From: JAZDLO01 sp043801935
Lineage (GTDB): Bacteria > Actinomycetota > Thermoleophilia > RBG-16-64-13
NCBI GenBank assembly: GCA_043801935.1
Contig: JAZDLO010000044.1
Coordinates: forward strand, 1 to 24,098
Reading direction: 5' to 3'
Length of the DNA stretch: 24,098 nt
Below the pieces are notes generated by a model. It saw nothing but the letters and a program-made list of their open reading frames with translations. It was not told the DNA's origin and did not search any database. Shown here one piece after another: positions 13,884 through 22,156 of this stretch (positions are counted from its first letter, which is position 1; every line of letters starts with the position of its first letter). A program made the position numbers and the translations under genes.

Positions 13884-15224
13884 ATGCTTCGCGGAAAAGA
13901 CATCGTCTGCATCTCGTCGCTTGACTGGAGGGCGATGTGGACAAGCAAGCAGCAGATCATGCACCGGCTGGCGCAGACCAACCGGGTCCTCTACGTAGAG
14001 GAGCCGGTGACCATGCTGGCGCCGCTCAAGGTCCGAGCCCGCTGGCGCCGCTGGGGGGCTGTGGCACCGCGGCTCGACAGGGTCGATGCCGGGCTGTGGA
14101 CCCTCACTCCGCCCCCCGTCCTCCCGTTCGGTAACCTGCGGCCGGGCATCAACCGCGCGAATCAGGCGATACTCGCCCGGTACATCCGGTGGGCGACGGG
14201 ACGTCTCTGGTTTGACGAGGAGTACATCCTATGGACGTATCTGCCCACGTCCGTGGCGCTGCTCGAACGATTTGGGGTGCCGCCGGCCCGCGCCCCGGGA
14301 GACTTTACCGACGGTGGGGCGGTGGGCGATCAGGGGGCCGCCTCGGGCGTGCCCGCGCCCGGCGAGGCGGCTCGTGCCGGCCAGGTCGCTGTCTCGGCCT
14401 CCGGCGACCGCGTCTCCGCCTCCGGCCGCCGGCTCCCCTCCCTGGTGGTCTATCACTGCGTCGACGAGCACTCGGCCTTCCCGGGCTTCGTCGCTCCCGA
14501 GGTGGTCAAGAGTTACGACGACGAACTGACCCGGCGGGCCGATCTGGTCATCACCACCTCGGAGAGCCTGAGACTCTCCCGGCTCCCCCTCAACCCCAAT
14601 ACCCATACGGTGCTCAATGCCGCCGACTTCGAACTCTTCAACCGGGCCCTCGGCCCCGAGCTACCGCTCCCTCCCGACCTCGCCTCCATCCCGGCTCCCC
14701 GGCTGGGGGTGGTGGGGCTCCACGACTCGCGCCTCGACCTCGATGCGCTCGAAGCTCTGGCCCAGGCAGACGTCACGTGGCAGGTAGTGCTCGTCGGTCC
14801 GGTGAAGCCCGGCCAGGTAGACGAGGCACGGCTCCGCCGGCACTCCAACATCCATTTCTTGGGCGAAAGACCGCAGGTCGAGCTTCCCGGGTATTTCAAG
14901 GGTTTGGCCGTCGCCCTCGTGCCCTACAAGGCCAACGAATTGACGCGGAACATCTTTCCGCTGAAGCTGTTCGAGTATCTGGCGGCAGGGTTGCCCGTGG
15001 TCGTGGGCGGTCTGCCGGAGCTGCGCCGGTTCGAGGGGACGATCGGGGTGGCGGCAGCGTCGCGAGATTATCCGGGACTGGTCCGACAGGCGATCGCCGA
15101 AGACACTCCCGAAAGGCGGGCGGCGCGGGTGGCGTTGGCGGCTGAGAACACCTGGGATCGACGGGTGGAGGACATCTCTGGGCTGGTGGAGGAAGCGCTG
15201 GAGCTTCGTGGGGTGAGGCCTTGA
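13884..15224 (+). CDS. Glycosyltransferase, TuaH-like (GT4-related)
   Basis: A 446-residue GT-B enzyme that starts IVCISSLDWRAMWTSKQQIM and continues with RVLYVEEP. This opening is typical of TuaH-like transferases known from teichuronic acid loci. The interdomain region has VVYHCVDEHSAFPGF (188-202). The C-terminal half has LGVVGLHDSRLDLDALEAL, HFLGERPQVELPGYFKGLAVALVPY, and FPLKLFEYLAAGLPVV as the donor-binding segment. Residues about 131-186 are an Ala/Gly/Ser-rich insertion not expected in the family. AAAGAGG before the ATG supports the start 21 nt after the previous stop. The stop overlaps the TTG of the next gene. The exact sugar is unknown. Confidence 0.82.
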   Translation: MLRGKDIVCISSLDWRAMWTSKQQIMHRLAQTNRVLYVEEPVTMLAPLKVRARWRRWGAVAPRLDRVDAGLWTLTPPPVLPFGNLRPGINRANQAILARYIRWATGRLWFDEEYILWTYLPTSVALLERFGVPPARAPGDFTDGGAVGDQGAASGVPAPGEAARAGQVAVSASGDRVSASGRRLPSLVVYHCVDEHSAFPGFVAPEVVKSYDDELTRRADLVITTSESLRLSRLPLNPNTHTVLNAADFELFNRALGPELPLPPDLASIPAPRLGVVGLHDSRLDLDALEALAQADVTWQVVLVGPVKPGQVDEARLRRHSNIHFLGERPQVELPGYFKGLAVALVPYKANELTRNIFPLKLFEYLAAGLPVVVGGLPELRRFEGTIGVAAASRDYPGLVRQAIAEDTPERRAARVALAAENTWDRRVEDISGLVEEALELRGVRP

Positions 15225-17557
15225 GGGTCCTCTTCCCCACCGTCCGGGACCCCGACCAGATCGGCGGCGGCGCCACGCATCTCACCATGCTCGCCGGTGG
15301 GCTGAAGGAGCTCGGGCATGAAGCGGAGGCCCTCTACCTTACTGCCACCATGCCCGGAGCCGTGAGCAGAGCGGGGTTGATCTGGCCCGCGGGGGCGTTG
15401 AACCGCATGCGGAGCGGCTGGGGCATGGTGTATTCGGCCGACATGCGCGGGCGGCTGCTCGCCAATGCCACCGCGCGGAAGCTGGAGCGGGCCGCCGGGG
15501 GCGACCCCGCCGGTCCCTGGGAGGTGCTGAACGCCCAAGAGGTCTATTCGATCCCCCACCTTCGCTCGGTCGCCGATGAGCACGGCATCCCGCTGGTGAT
15601 GACTCTTCACGGCTATCCGCTCTACGAGTCGGTCTCGGAGGGTTACAGCACCGCCTCCCGGATGGGTCTCCACTACCTCATGCGTACCGAGATGCAGGCC
15701 CTTCGTCTGGCCGATGCCATCGTGACCGTCGACACCCGGCTGTACCGGCACGTGTTGGGGCTGGTCCCCGAGCGGGCCGACTCCGTGTACACGCTCATGA
15801 ATTTCGTCGACACGTCGGTCTTCGCCCCGATGGCCGACCCTGCCGAAGAGGCGCACCTCCGTCGCGAGCTGCGGGCTGCGTGGGAGATCCCCGAAGACAG
15901 AATCGTGTTGCTCTGCCCTCGTCGTCTGGTTAAGAAGAACGGCGTCGTCTTTCCGTCCTTGGCCCTGGCCGCGATGGACCCGGCCGACCGGGACTCGTTT
16001 CTGCTGCTGCATGCCGGCGACGGAGGTGAGAGGGGGGAGATAGAGCGCATCATCGCGGAGAACCATTTGGAAGAGAATGTCCGTCTCCTCGGGGGGAAAC
16101 GTCCGGAGGCGATCCTGGAACTCTATCGCTTGGCGGATATCGTGCTGGTGCCTTCCGTGCATTCTGAGAACGTGGAGGAGGCGACCTCACTCTCGGCGCT
16201 GGAGGCCATGGCGTCGGGGCGTCCGCTTATCGCGGGAGACGTGGGCGGCCTGGCCGAGATGGTGGTCGACGGAGAGACGGGCTTGCTGGTGCCGGCGGAC
16301 GCTGAGATGGTGGCGGCAGCCATCCTGCGGCTGGCCGCCGCCCCGGATCTGGGCGCCCGCATGGCTGCCTCCGCCCGCGAATACGTGGTGGAGAAGCACT
16401 CGCACCTCCGGGCAGCGGCCTCGTATGCCGAAGTCTACCGGCGGGCGCTGGATGGACGGTCGGCTGCCCGCATGGCGGCCGCCGCCGGGCGCGCCGTCGG
16501 GCAAGCTGGAGAAACGCATCCGCCTGGCGCGGCCATCTTGGCCGGCGCGCAGCCGGCAAAGGGCGCATCCCCACCTTGGCCCTCGCTTTCGGTGCTGGGC
16601 TTCACCCTCGACGTGGTCACGTTGGAGCAGGCCGCGCAGTGGGCGGTAGCGCTGGCGGAAGCGCCGTTCTCGGCAGCGTCGCCCGGCGCGCCGGGGCGGA
16701 CGCGGATAGCCGTCTCCTTCAATCCCGAGCTGGTCGTACAAGCGCAACGCCATCCGACGACTGCCGAGGCCCTTCTCAATGCCGACCTCTGCTATCCGGA
16801 CGGGGTGGGCGCTGTGTGGGCGGCCGGGCGCCAGGGCGCGCGGGCGGTGGTCGCCAGGCGCGAAGGCGCCGCTGGGCCTGAGGTCGCTGTGGAGCCTGCG
16901 CCTGCGCTGCTTGAGCGGGTGCCGGGCATCGACCTGGCCCAGCGAGTGCTCCAGCTGGCCGCCGATGAGGACGTGGCCGTGTACTTCCTAGGAGCGGCCG
17001 AAGGTGTGGCGGCGGAGGCTGCTCGTCGCCAGGCCGAGCTTCTGCCCGGGTTGCGCGTCGTCGGTGCTCATCACGGTTACTTCTCCTCGGCCGAAGAGGA
17101 CGATGTGGTGCGGCGGGTGCGCGAGTCCGGGGCCCGCATCCTGTTGGTGGCGATGGGCGCTCCCCGGCAGGAGACGCTGCTCCACCACCACCGCGACGAG
17201 CTGGGGGCGGCCGTGGCTCTGGGAGTCGGGGGCAGTTTCGACGTGTGGGCCGGCACCGTCAAGCGAGCGCCGCACTGGACGCAGAAGGCCAAGGTCGAGT
17301 GGCTGTACCGCTTGGCCTCAGACCCGCGCCGGGCGCGCCGGCAGCTCGTTCTTCCCCGATATGCTGCACAGGTGCTGCGCTGGTCCCCCGACGATTACGG
17401 ACCACCCCGCCGGGGACGGGCCCGACGCCTACCGGAGAACCTCGTTGATGCAGCGGAGCGCCGCGCTCGAGACGGCGATACGCCGAGAGGCTCCAGCCGA
17501 GCCGGTGGCGGCCCCCACCGGGCGCGCAGCCCGGCGAACCGAGGTGGGGGCTCGTGA
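15221..17557 (+). CDS. Fusion of GT4 glycosyltransferase and WecG/TagA/CpsF (GT26) transferase
   Basis: One 778-residue frame carries two complete enzymes. Residues 1-412 are a GT4 glycosyltransferase: FPTVRDPDQIGGGATHL start, LLCPRRLVKKNG at 230-241, and an exact EX7E at Glu320/Glu328. Residues 413-455 are an Ala/Pro-rich linker. Residues 456-722 are a WecG/TagA/CpsF domain with LGFTLDVVTLEQA, SFNPELVVQA (499-508), PDGVG (526-530, containing the probable catalytic Asp527), ERVPGIDL (565-572), MGAPRQE (645-651), GVGGSFDVWAG (668-678) and KRAPHWTQKAKVEWLYRL. The GT26 part probably transfers ManNAc to lipid-linked GlcNAc using the WecB product, and the GT4 part adds another sugar. Residues 540-562 are an Arg/Ala-rich insertion and 723-778 a basic tail. 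The TTG start overlaps the upstream stop, and the stop overlaps csaB. Confidence 0.88.
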   Translation: MRVLFPTVRDPDQIGGGATHLTMLAGGLKELGHEAEALYLTATMPGAVSRAGLIWPAGALNRMRSGWGMVYSADMRGRLLANATARKLERAAGGDPAGPWEVLNAQEVYSIPHLRSVADEHGIPLVMTLHGYPLYESVSEGYSTASRMGLHYLMRTEMQALRLADAIVTVDTRLYRHVLGLVPERADSVYTLMNFVDTSVFAPMADPAEEAHLRRELRAAWEIPEDRIVLLCPRRLVKKNGVVFPSLALAAMDPADRDSFLLLHAGDGGERGEIERIIAENHLEENVRLLGGKRPEAILELYRLADIVLVPSVHSENVEEATSLSALEAMASGRPLIAGDVGGLAEMVVDGETGLLVPADAEMVAAAILRLAAAPDLGARMAASAREYVVEKHSHLRAAASYAEVYRRALDGRSAARMAAAAGRAVGQAGETHPPGAAILAGAQPAKGASPPWPSLSVLGFTLDVVTLEQAAQWAVALAEAPFSAASPGAPGRTRIAVSFNPELVVQAQRHPTTAEALLNADLCYPDGVGAVWAAGRQGARAVVARREGAAGPEVAVEPAPALLERVPGIDLAQRVLQLAADEDVAVYFLGAAEGVAAEAARRQAELLPGLRVVGAHHGYFSSAEEDDVVRRVRESGARILLVAMGAPRQETLLHHHRDELGAAVALGVGGSFDVWAGTVKRAPHWTQKAKVEWLYRLASDPRRARRQLVLPRYAAQVLRWSPDDYGPPRRGRARRLPENLVDAAERRARDGDTPRGSSRAGGGPHRARSPANRGGGS
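16682..16695. repeat. 14-bp perfect palindrome in the linker-proximal part of the GT26 domain
   Basis: CCCGGCGCGCCGGG reads the same on both strands and contains the same 12-base core as the palindrome at 2492-2515. It encodes part of an Ala/Pro/Gly-rich stretch (about residues 487-492). Related GC-rich inverted repeats with a GCGCA loop occur at 16541-16557 and 17518-17534. Confidence 0.5.
17511..17551 (+). promoter_or_regulatory. Hairpin sequestering the csaB ribosome binding site
   Basis: GCCCCCACC (17511-17519) is exactly complementary to GGTGGGGGC (17543-17551). Within the enclosed region CCGGGC (17518-17523) can pair with GCCCGG (17529-17534) around GCGCA. The right arm of the outer stem contains the only plausible csaB Shine-Dalgarno (gaggtggggg, 17541-17550), three bases before the GTG at 17554. 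In the folded mRNA the site would be hidden, and ribosomes finishing the fusion gene would open it, coupling csaB translation to it. The pairing is read directly; the regulatory effect is inferred. Confidence 0.55.
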
Positions 17558-18795
17558 GATACCTCATCAGCGGCTACTACGGCGAGGGGAATGCTGGAGA
17601 CGAAGCCATCCTGGCGGGTATACTCCAGGAGGTCGGCCGGCGCGATCCAGAGGCCTGTTTCACCGTACTGTCTTTCGACCCTGCCGACACCGAGCGTCGG
17701 CATGGCGGCCACGGACTGGATCTGGAGGTCCTCTCCACCAGTCTGCGCTCCCCGGCCCTGCTTCGGGCCGCCATGAAGTCCGCCGATCTCCTCATCAGCG
17801 GCGGGGGTAGCTTCCTGCATGAGGCCGACTTCGAGCTTTTCGGCCGTTCCTTTCTCTTCCGGGCGGGCAAGCTTCGTCCGGTACCGTACTTCCTCTCGAT
17901 CGTCTTCATGGCCCGGGCCGCCGGGCTGCCGGTCATGTGGTACTCGCAAGGGTTGGGCCCTCTCCGCACCCGGTCCGCCCGGCTGCTGGTGGAAGCTGCG
18001 GGCTCCGTCTCCCAACTTGTCACCTGGCGCGATCCGGACTCCGCCCGGTTGGCCTATGAGCTGGACGTTCGGGCCCCTGTCCAGCTGGTGGTGCCCGACC
18101 CGGCCTACGCCCTGGATCCGGCGCGCGCGGAGGATGGGCGGGCAGAGTTGGCCCGGTGCGGGCTGACGCCTGGGGCGCGCTACCTGGTCGTTTGTCCCCG
18201 GCCGTGGTTAGGGCGCACCGCCTACCTTGCGAGTCTGGGGGAGGCGTTGGAAAAAGCAGGGGCCGTTCTGGACCTCGAGATCGTGCTGGTGCCGTTCCAT
18301 GAGTCCCAGGACCCCCCAGTGTGCGACGAGTTGGCCCGGCGGCCGGGCTTCGCCGGCCGCGCCCACTCCCTTCCCCCGGTCGCTTCTCCTGCCGTACTGG
18401 CGGCAGTGCTGGGCGGCGCGGAACTGGTGGTGGCCATGCGTCTCCACAGTGGCATCCTGGCCGCCACAGCCGGCGCCCCCAGCGTGACCATAGACTACGA
18501 CCCCAAGACCCGCGCGTTTGCCGCTCAGACACGGCAGCTGCCGTGGGCAGTGAGTGTGGACGCCCTGGAGCGTCGGGATCCTGGCGCCGACTCCCTCGTG
18601 CGGGCCATCATGGATACGGTGTCCGACCTGGAGGCGCGCCGGGCCGCTCTTGCCCGGGCGGTCGCGCCCCTGCGGGCCGAGGCCGGACGTACCGCGGGGT
18701 TGGCGGTGCAACTCGCCTCTCGGGGGCGGCCGTCTCCGGACCGCACCTCCAGCGCTCGCCTTCGCCTCTGGGGCACTTCCCGGAGCGCTCGGTGA
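17554..18795 (+). CDS. csaB: Polysaccharide pyruvyl transferase CsaB
   Basis: CsaB uses phosphoenolpyruvate to place a 4,6-ketal pyruvate on ManNAc of the secondary cell wall polymer, creating the ligand that SLH domains bind. The 413 residues show the CsaB pattern: ISGYYGEGNAGDEAIL (5-20), LLISGGGSFLHEADFELFGRS near 79-98, YSQGLGPLRT, TWRDPDSARLAYEL, VPDPAYAL, and MRLHSGILAATAG followed by SVTIDYDPKTRAFA near the C-terminus. The Arg/His of MRLH are typical of the active site in this family. The last 40 residues are low-complexity. The GTG start overlaps the previous stop by GTGA, and its ribosome binding site lies in a hairpin. Two SLH proteins encoded downstream support the assignment. Confidence 0.93.
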   Translation: MRYLISGYYGEGNAGDEAILAGILQEVGRRDPEACFTVLSFDPADTERRHGGHGLDLEVLSTSLRSPALLRAAMKSADLLISGGGSFLHEADFELFGRSFLFRAGKLRPVPYFLSIVFMARAAGLPVMWYSQGLGPLRTRSARLLVEAAGSVSQLVTWRDPDSARLAYELDVRAPVQLVVPDPAYALDPARAEDGRAELARCGLTPGARYLVVCPRPWLGRTAYLASLGEALEKAGAVLDLEIVLVPFHESQDPPVCDELARRPGFAGRAHSLPPVASPAVLAAVLGGAELVVAMRLHSGILAATAGAPSVTIDYDPKTRAFAAQTRQLPWAVSVDALERRDPGADSLVRAIMDTVSDLEARRAALARAVAPLRAEAGRTAGLAVQLASRGRPSPDRTSSARLRLWGTSRSAR

Positions 18796-20501
18796 CCCCG
18801 TCGCTCGGGGCCGACGAGCAGCACCCGGAAAGCGAGGGCTCCGGCCCGGCCCCGGACGGCGGCCGAGGCTCGTTCTCATCCGGTCCCGACCCGATGGACG
18901 CCGCCGGCTCCGGCAGTTCGGTGCGGTCGGTGGTGGGCAGGGCCGCTCTCATCATCCTCGCGGCCACTCTGGTGGGCCGGCTCCTGGGCCTGGTGCGCGA
19001 CGTGGCCGTCGCGTATTTCTTCGGCGCTCAAGCCGACACCGACGCGTTCTTCCTTGCCTACCGGATCCCCTATCTCCTCGTCCTCATGGTGGCCGGAGCG
19101 CTCACCGCCACCTTCGTGCCTCTGCTGAGCTACCGCTTGGCCACCGGGCGCAAGAGAGAAGCCTGGGACCTCACGGTCAACCTTGGCAACATCATCTGTC
19201 TGGTGCTGATCGCCATCACAGTGATCCTGATCGTGGTGGCGCCCTGGATCATCCCGCTGATCGGTTTCGGCTTCAACGCCGCCACCGCGGACAGGGCCGT
19301 GTTCCTCTTCCGTATCCTGATGATCGGGTTTGTGTTCGAGGGGCTCACCGGTCTCGTCATCGGCATGCTCAACTCGCTGCGTCGCTTCGCCCTGGCTGCG
19401 TTCGCTCCCGCGGTGGGAACGGTCGTCACCCTGGTGATCACGGTGGCGTTCGCCCGGAGCCTGGGTATCACCGCTCTGGCTATCGGCAGCGTGATCGGGT
19501 GGATCGCGGGGCTGGCCGTCCTGTTCCCCGGCATCCGTGACCAGGGCATCCGCTACCGGCCTCGCATCGACTGGCACGACCCCGGAGTGCGGGAGGTCGG
19601 CGCAATGGTCTGGCCCATCCTCATAGGGTCCGCGGTGGGCAAGGTGAGCATCTTCTCCGACCAGGTCTTGGGCTCCATGCTGGAGGTGGGGTCGATCTCC
19701 AGCCTGAGCTACGCGGAGAAACTGTTCCAACTACCTCTCGGGTTGTTCGTCGCCGGGATAACCGTCCCCATTTTCCCCCTGCTTTCGGAGCAAGTAGCGG
19801 CCAATGCTCCAGAGCGCGTCAAGGCTACGGTCAACTTCTCGATGCGCTTGATGGGCTTCTTGATGGTCCCGGCTACGGTGGGCATCATCCTGCTGCGCTA
19901 TCCGATCATCGGCCTCATTCTCGAGCACGGGAAGTTCACGGCTGCGGACACGACCCGGACCGCCTGGGTGCTTCTGTTCCTATGCCTGGGCCTGTACGCC
20001 TATGCTGGGCGGGACACGCTGACCCGGGTCTTCTACTCCTATCACGACACCAGGACCCCGGTGAAGATCAGCGTGGCCACGGTGGTCATCAACGTCGGTC
20101 TCTCCTATTTGTTCATGCAGTTCCTGGGGGTAGGCGGGCTTGCCTTGGGCACTACGGTGGCGCTCACGATCAACTTCCTGGTGCTCATCTGGTTGCTGAA
20201 GCGCAAGATCGGACCGGTGGGTTTCGGAAAGACCCTCCATTCTCTGCTCCGGGTCAGCGGAGTGTCGGCGGTGATGGGAGCGGTGGTGTGGGCCGCCGAT
20301 TACTTCCTCTCCAGGGCCATGCCCGCGACCACCGGCGGCAACGCAGTGCGAGTGGTTGTGGGGTTGGTTGTCGGGGCCACAGCCTTCCTGTTGGTATCCA
20401 GGCTTGTTAAAATGCCCGAGCTTGCCGAAATAACCGATATGCTGCGCGCGGTCCTTAAGCGGACTGCGCGACGGCCCGCCGGACCGAGCCCAACGGGGTG
20501 A
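18792..20501 (+). CDS. murJ: Lipid II flippase MurJ
   Basis: A 569-residue MOP-superfamily transporter with about 14 hydrophobic helices, which moves lipid II (or a related undecaprenyl-linked unit) across the membrane. Diagnostic parts are GRLLGLVRDVAVAYFFGAQADTDAFFLAYRIP early on, FNSLR-like GMLNSLRRFALAAFAP, YAEKLFQLPLGLFVAGITVPIFPLLSEQ in the middle, and DTLTRVFYSYHDTRTPVKIS. The start is taken as GTG 18792, overlapping the csaB stop as GTGA with CGGAG upstream. This adds a 35-residue acidic/Gly-rich cytoplasmic tail before ATG 18894, the alternative start. Its place in a polymer operon leaves open a role in flipping polymer precursors as well as lipid II. Confidence 0.9.
   Translation: MTPSLGADEQHPESEGSGPAPDGGRGSFSSGPDPMDAAGSGSSVRSVVGRAALIILAATLVGRLLGLVRDVAVAYFFGAQADTDAFFLAYRIPYLLVLMVAGALTATFVPLLSYRLATGRKREAWDLTVNLGNIICLVLIAITVILIVVAPWIIPLIGFGFNAATADRAVFLFRILMIGFVFEGLTGLVIGMLNSLRRFALAAFAPAVGTVVTLVITVAFARSLGITALAIGSVIGWIAGLAVLFPGIRDQGIRYRPRIDWHDPGVREVGAMVWPILIGSAVGKVSIFSDQVLGSMLEVGSISSLSYAEKLFQLPLGLFVAGITVPIFPLLSEQVAANAPERVKATVNFSMRLMGFLMVPATVGIILLRYPIIGLILEHGKFTAADTTRTAWVLLFLCLGLYAYAGRDTLTRVFYSYHDTRTPVKISVATVVINVGLSYLFMQFLGVGGLALGTTVALTINFLVLIWLLKRKIGPVGFGKTLHSLLRVSGVSAVMGAVVWAADYFLSRAMPATTGGNAVRVVVGLVVGATAFLLVSRLVKMPELAEITDMLRAVLKRTARRPAGPSPTG
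20405..20413 (+). promoter_or_regulatory. Possible internal promoter for the SLH-hydrolase genes
   Basis: TGtTAAAAT (TG 20405-20406, TAAAAT 20408-20413) is an extended -10 in an AT-rich pocket at the 3' end of murJ. No -35 match is evident. Transcription from about 20420 would let the M23-SLH gene and its neighbours be expressed apart from the polymer genes, with a leader of about 155 nt in which I recognise no riboswitch. Confidence 0.3.
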
Positions 20502-20575
20502 TGAGCCGGCAGGTGACGGTCAGCCGAGCGACAGGAGCAATCCGGTCGGCGGCACAAGCAGGTAGGTGAAGAATA

Positions 20576-22156
20576 GTGGCCGCGACGGGATCCACCCGTA
20601 AGGAACGACACCTGGCGCAGGCGCCGGGGGGCCTCCGTACCGCCGTTCTGTGCAGACGAAAGCTTCACTCCCCCCTGTGGGTGGCGGCGGTTCTGGCGGT
20701 TCTATTGGTCGTCACTCTCTCCCTTCTCGTCTTCCCGGTAGCCCGCGGCTCCGCGGAGACGGCGGGTCTCGAAGCAGCCGCGGTCGACCCCGACGCTCCC
20801 GTGGTGCCGATCCTCTTCCCGCTCGAGGATCGCGTGGCCTGGACCGACACCTTCGGTGCGCCGCGCTCGGGCGGGCGCACCCACGCCGGCAACGACCTGA
20901 TGGCGCCCAAGATGACGCCCCTACTGGCCGTGGTCGACGGCAAGCTCGACTGGCTGAACCTGACCGGCAAGCTCTCCAGCTACAACAACCTCCCCTACTA
21001 CAACATCCTGCTGCGCGGTGACGACGGCAACGACTACTTCTATATCCACCTCAACAACGACACTCCGGGCACCGACGACGGGCTGGGCGGGGTCCAATAC
21101 GCTTATGCCCCCGGTCTCACCAACGGGACGCACGTCCACCGGGGCGACATCATCGGCTACGTGGGCGACAGCGGCAACGCCGAGGACACGGGCAGCCACC
21201 TGCACTTCGAGATCCACTTGGGCGGCTACGTGGTCGCCGGCCCCGGCCAGACGCGCACACCCAGTTCCATCGACCCCTACGCCAGTCTCAAAGCCGCTCC
21301 CACCCTGGCTGAGTGGATCGCGGCCGGCAAGCCGCCGTTGACCACCACGGCAACGGTGCCCGGCTCTTCGACCTCAACGACTATGGCGCCGGCGCCTGCC
21401 ACCACCACGACCACGGCGCCGAAACCGACCACCACCACGACCACGGCGCCTACCACGACGACGACGTTGTCCAATGCCCCAGTCCCGGGGTTCACCGACG
21501 TCCGCACCAACGACTGGTTCTACGCCGATTTCGCTCAGGCACGAGCGGCCGGGGTGATCACGGAGGCTGCAGACAAGCGGTTCCGGCCGTATTCGCAGGT
21601 GTCGCGGGCGTTGTTCGCGGTGTATCTGGTGCGCGCCATGGCGCCCGGCGAACTGGACGATTTCGCCAGCGGGGGGGACCCGGTTGCCGCCGGCTCCGCC
21701 GATCCGATAGCCGGATCGGGCTCCGTCGCCGCCGACGCGGCCGACGGTCCCGTCATCGAGGTCCCCATCTTCGAGGACGTTCCCGCCACCTACTGGGCCT
21801 ATAACGAGATCCAGGCGGCGGCCCGGCTTGGCCTGGTCCGCGGCACCGGCGACGGTAGCCAGTACACTCCCGATGCGCTGATCACCAGGGCGCAGATGGC
21901 CACCATGATGTGTCGGGCCATGGGTTCGGACCCCAACGGTGGTTGGGCCGGCTCGGCAGCCGCAGCCTACCTGCTTTTTGAGGATGTGCCCAAGAGCTAC
22001 TGGGCCCAGGGCTCAGTGGTGATGGTGCAATACCTGGGCCTCATGTGCGGCGATGCCAAGGGCTGCTTCCGCCCGGAGGAGAACGCCAACCGGGCGCAGG
22101 CGATCACGGTGATGGCCCGGCTTCTGCGGTTGCTCGAGGGAGGCTCGGGCTCATAG
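20576..22156 (+). CDS. M23 (LytM) endopeptidase with three SLH domains
   Basis: An exported peptidoglycan hydrolase of 526 residues. A basic N-terminus and hydrophobic segment (about 34-56) form a signal or anchor. The M23 domain (about 75-240) keeps the zinc motif HxxxD in HAGND (His103, Asp107) and the HxH motif in SHLHFE (His208, His210), so peptide cross-bridge cleavage is expected. A Thr/Pro-rich linker (254-300) follows, then three SLH repeats (about 303-356, 396-450, 466-520). The second and third each begin with F.DVP..YW. The pyruvate-contacting Arg is kept in all three (Arg344, Arg438, Arg506). The GTG start at 20576 has GGTGAAG upstream. The third SLH carries Cys491 and Cys497. The 74-nt gap after murJ holds no gene. 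Confidence 0.88.
   Translation: MAATGSTRKERHLAQAPGGLRTAVLCRRKLHSPLWVAAVLAVLLVVTLSLLVFPVARGSAETAGLEAAAVDPDAPVVPILFPLEDRVAWTDTFGAPRSGGRTHAGNDLMAPKMTPLLAVVDGKLDWLNLTGKLSSYNNLPYYNILLRGDDGNDYFYIHLNNDTPGTDDGLGGVQYAYAPGLTNGTHVHRGDIIGYVGDSGNAEDTGSHLHFEIHLGGYVVAGPGQTRTPSSIDPYASLKAAPTLAEWIAAGKPPLTTTATVPGSSTSTTMAPAPATTTTTAPKPTTTTTTAPTTTTTLSNAPVPGFTDVRTNDWFYADFAQARAAGVITEAADKRFRPYSQVSRALFAVYLVRAMAPGELDDFASGGDPVAAGSADPIAGSGSVAADAADGPVIEVPIFEDVPATYWAYNEIQAAARLGLVRGTGDGSQYTPDALITRAQMATMMCRAMGSDPNGGWAGSAAAAYLLFEDVPKSYWAQGSVVMVQYLGLMCGDAKGCFRPEENANRAQAITVMARLLRLLEGGSGS
21399..21450 (+). repeat. 30-bp tandem repeat encoding the Thr-rich linker
   Basis: A 22-base block at 21399-21420 recurs exactly at 21429-21450, a 30-bp (10-codon) period in frame. 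It encodes the TTTTTAP/TTTTTTAP linker between the M23 and SLH domains. Such tracts can change length by slippage without shifting the frame. Confidence 0.7.

Noticed and set aside
15068..16162. Long minus-strand open frame of 364 codons.
   Set aside because: It lies opposite the strongly supported GT4-GT26 fusion gene, has no family signature and is the usual by-product of high-GC coding DNA. The same applies to minus frames at 762-1580, 10626-11504, 18876-19730 and 22315-23289.
20502..20575. Possible c-di-AMP-type riboswitch ahead of the M23 gene, as in some actinobacterial wall hydrolases.
   Set aside because: Only 74 nt are available between genes and I could not match the conserved ydaO core elements.
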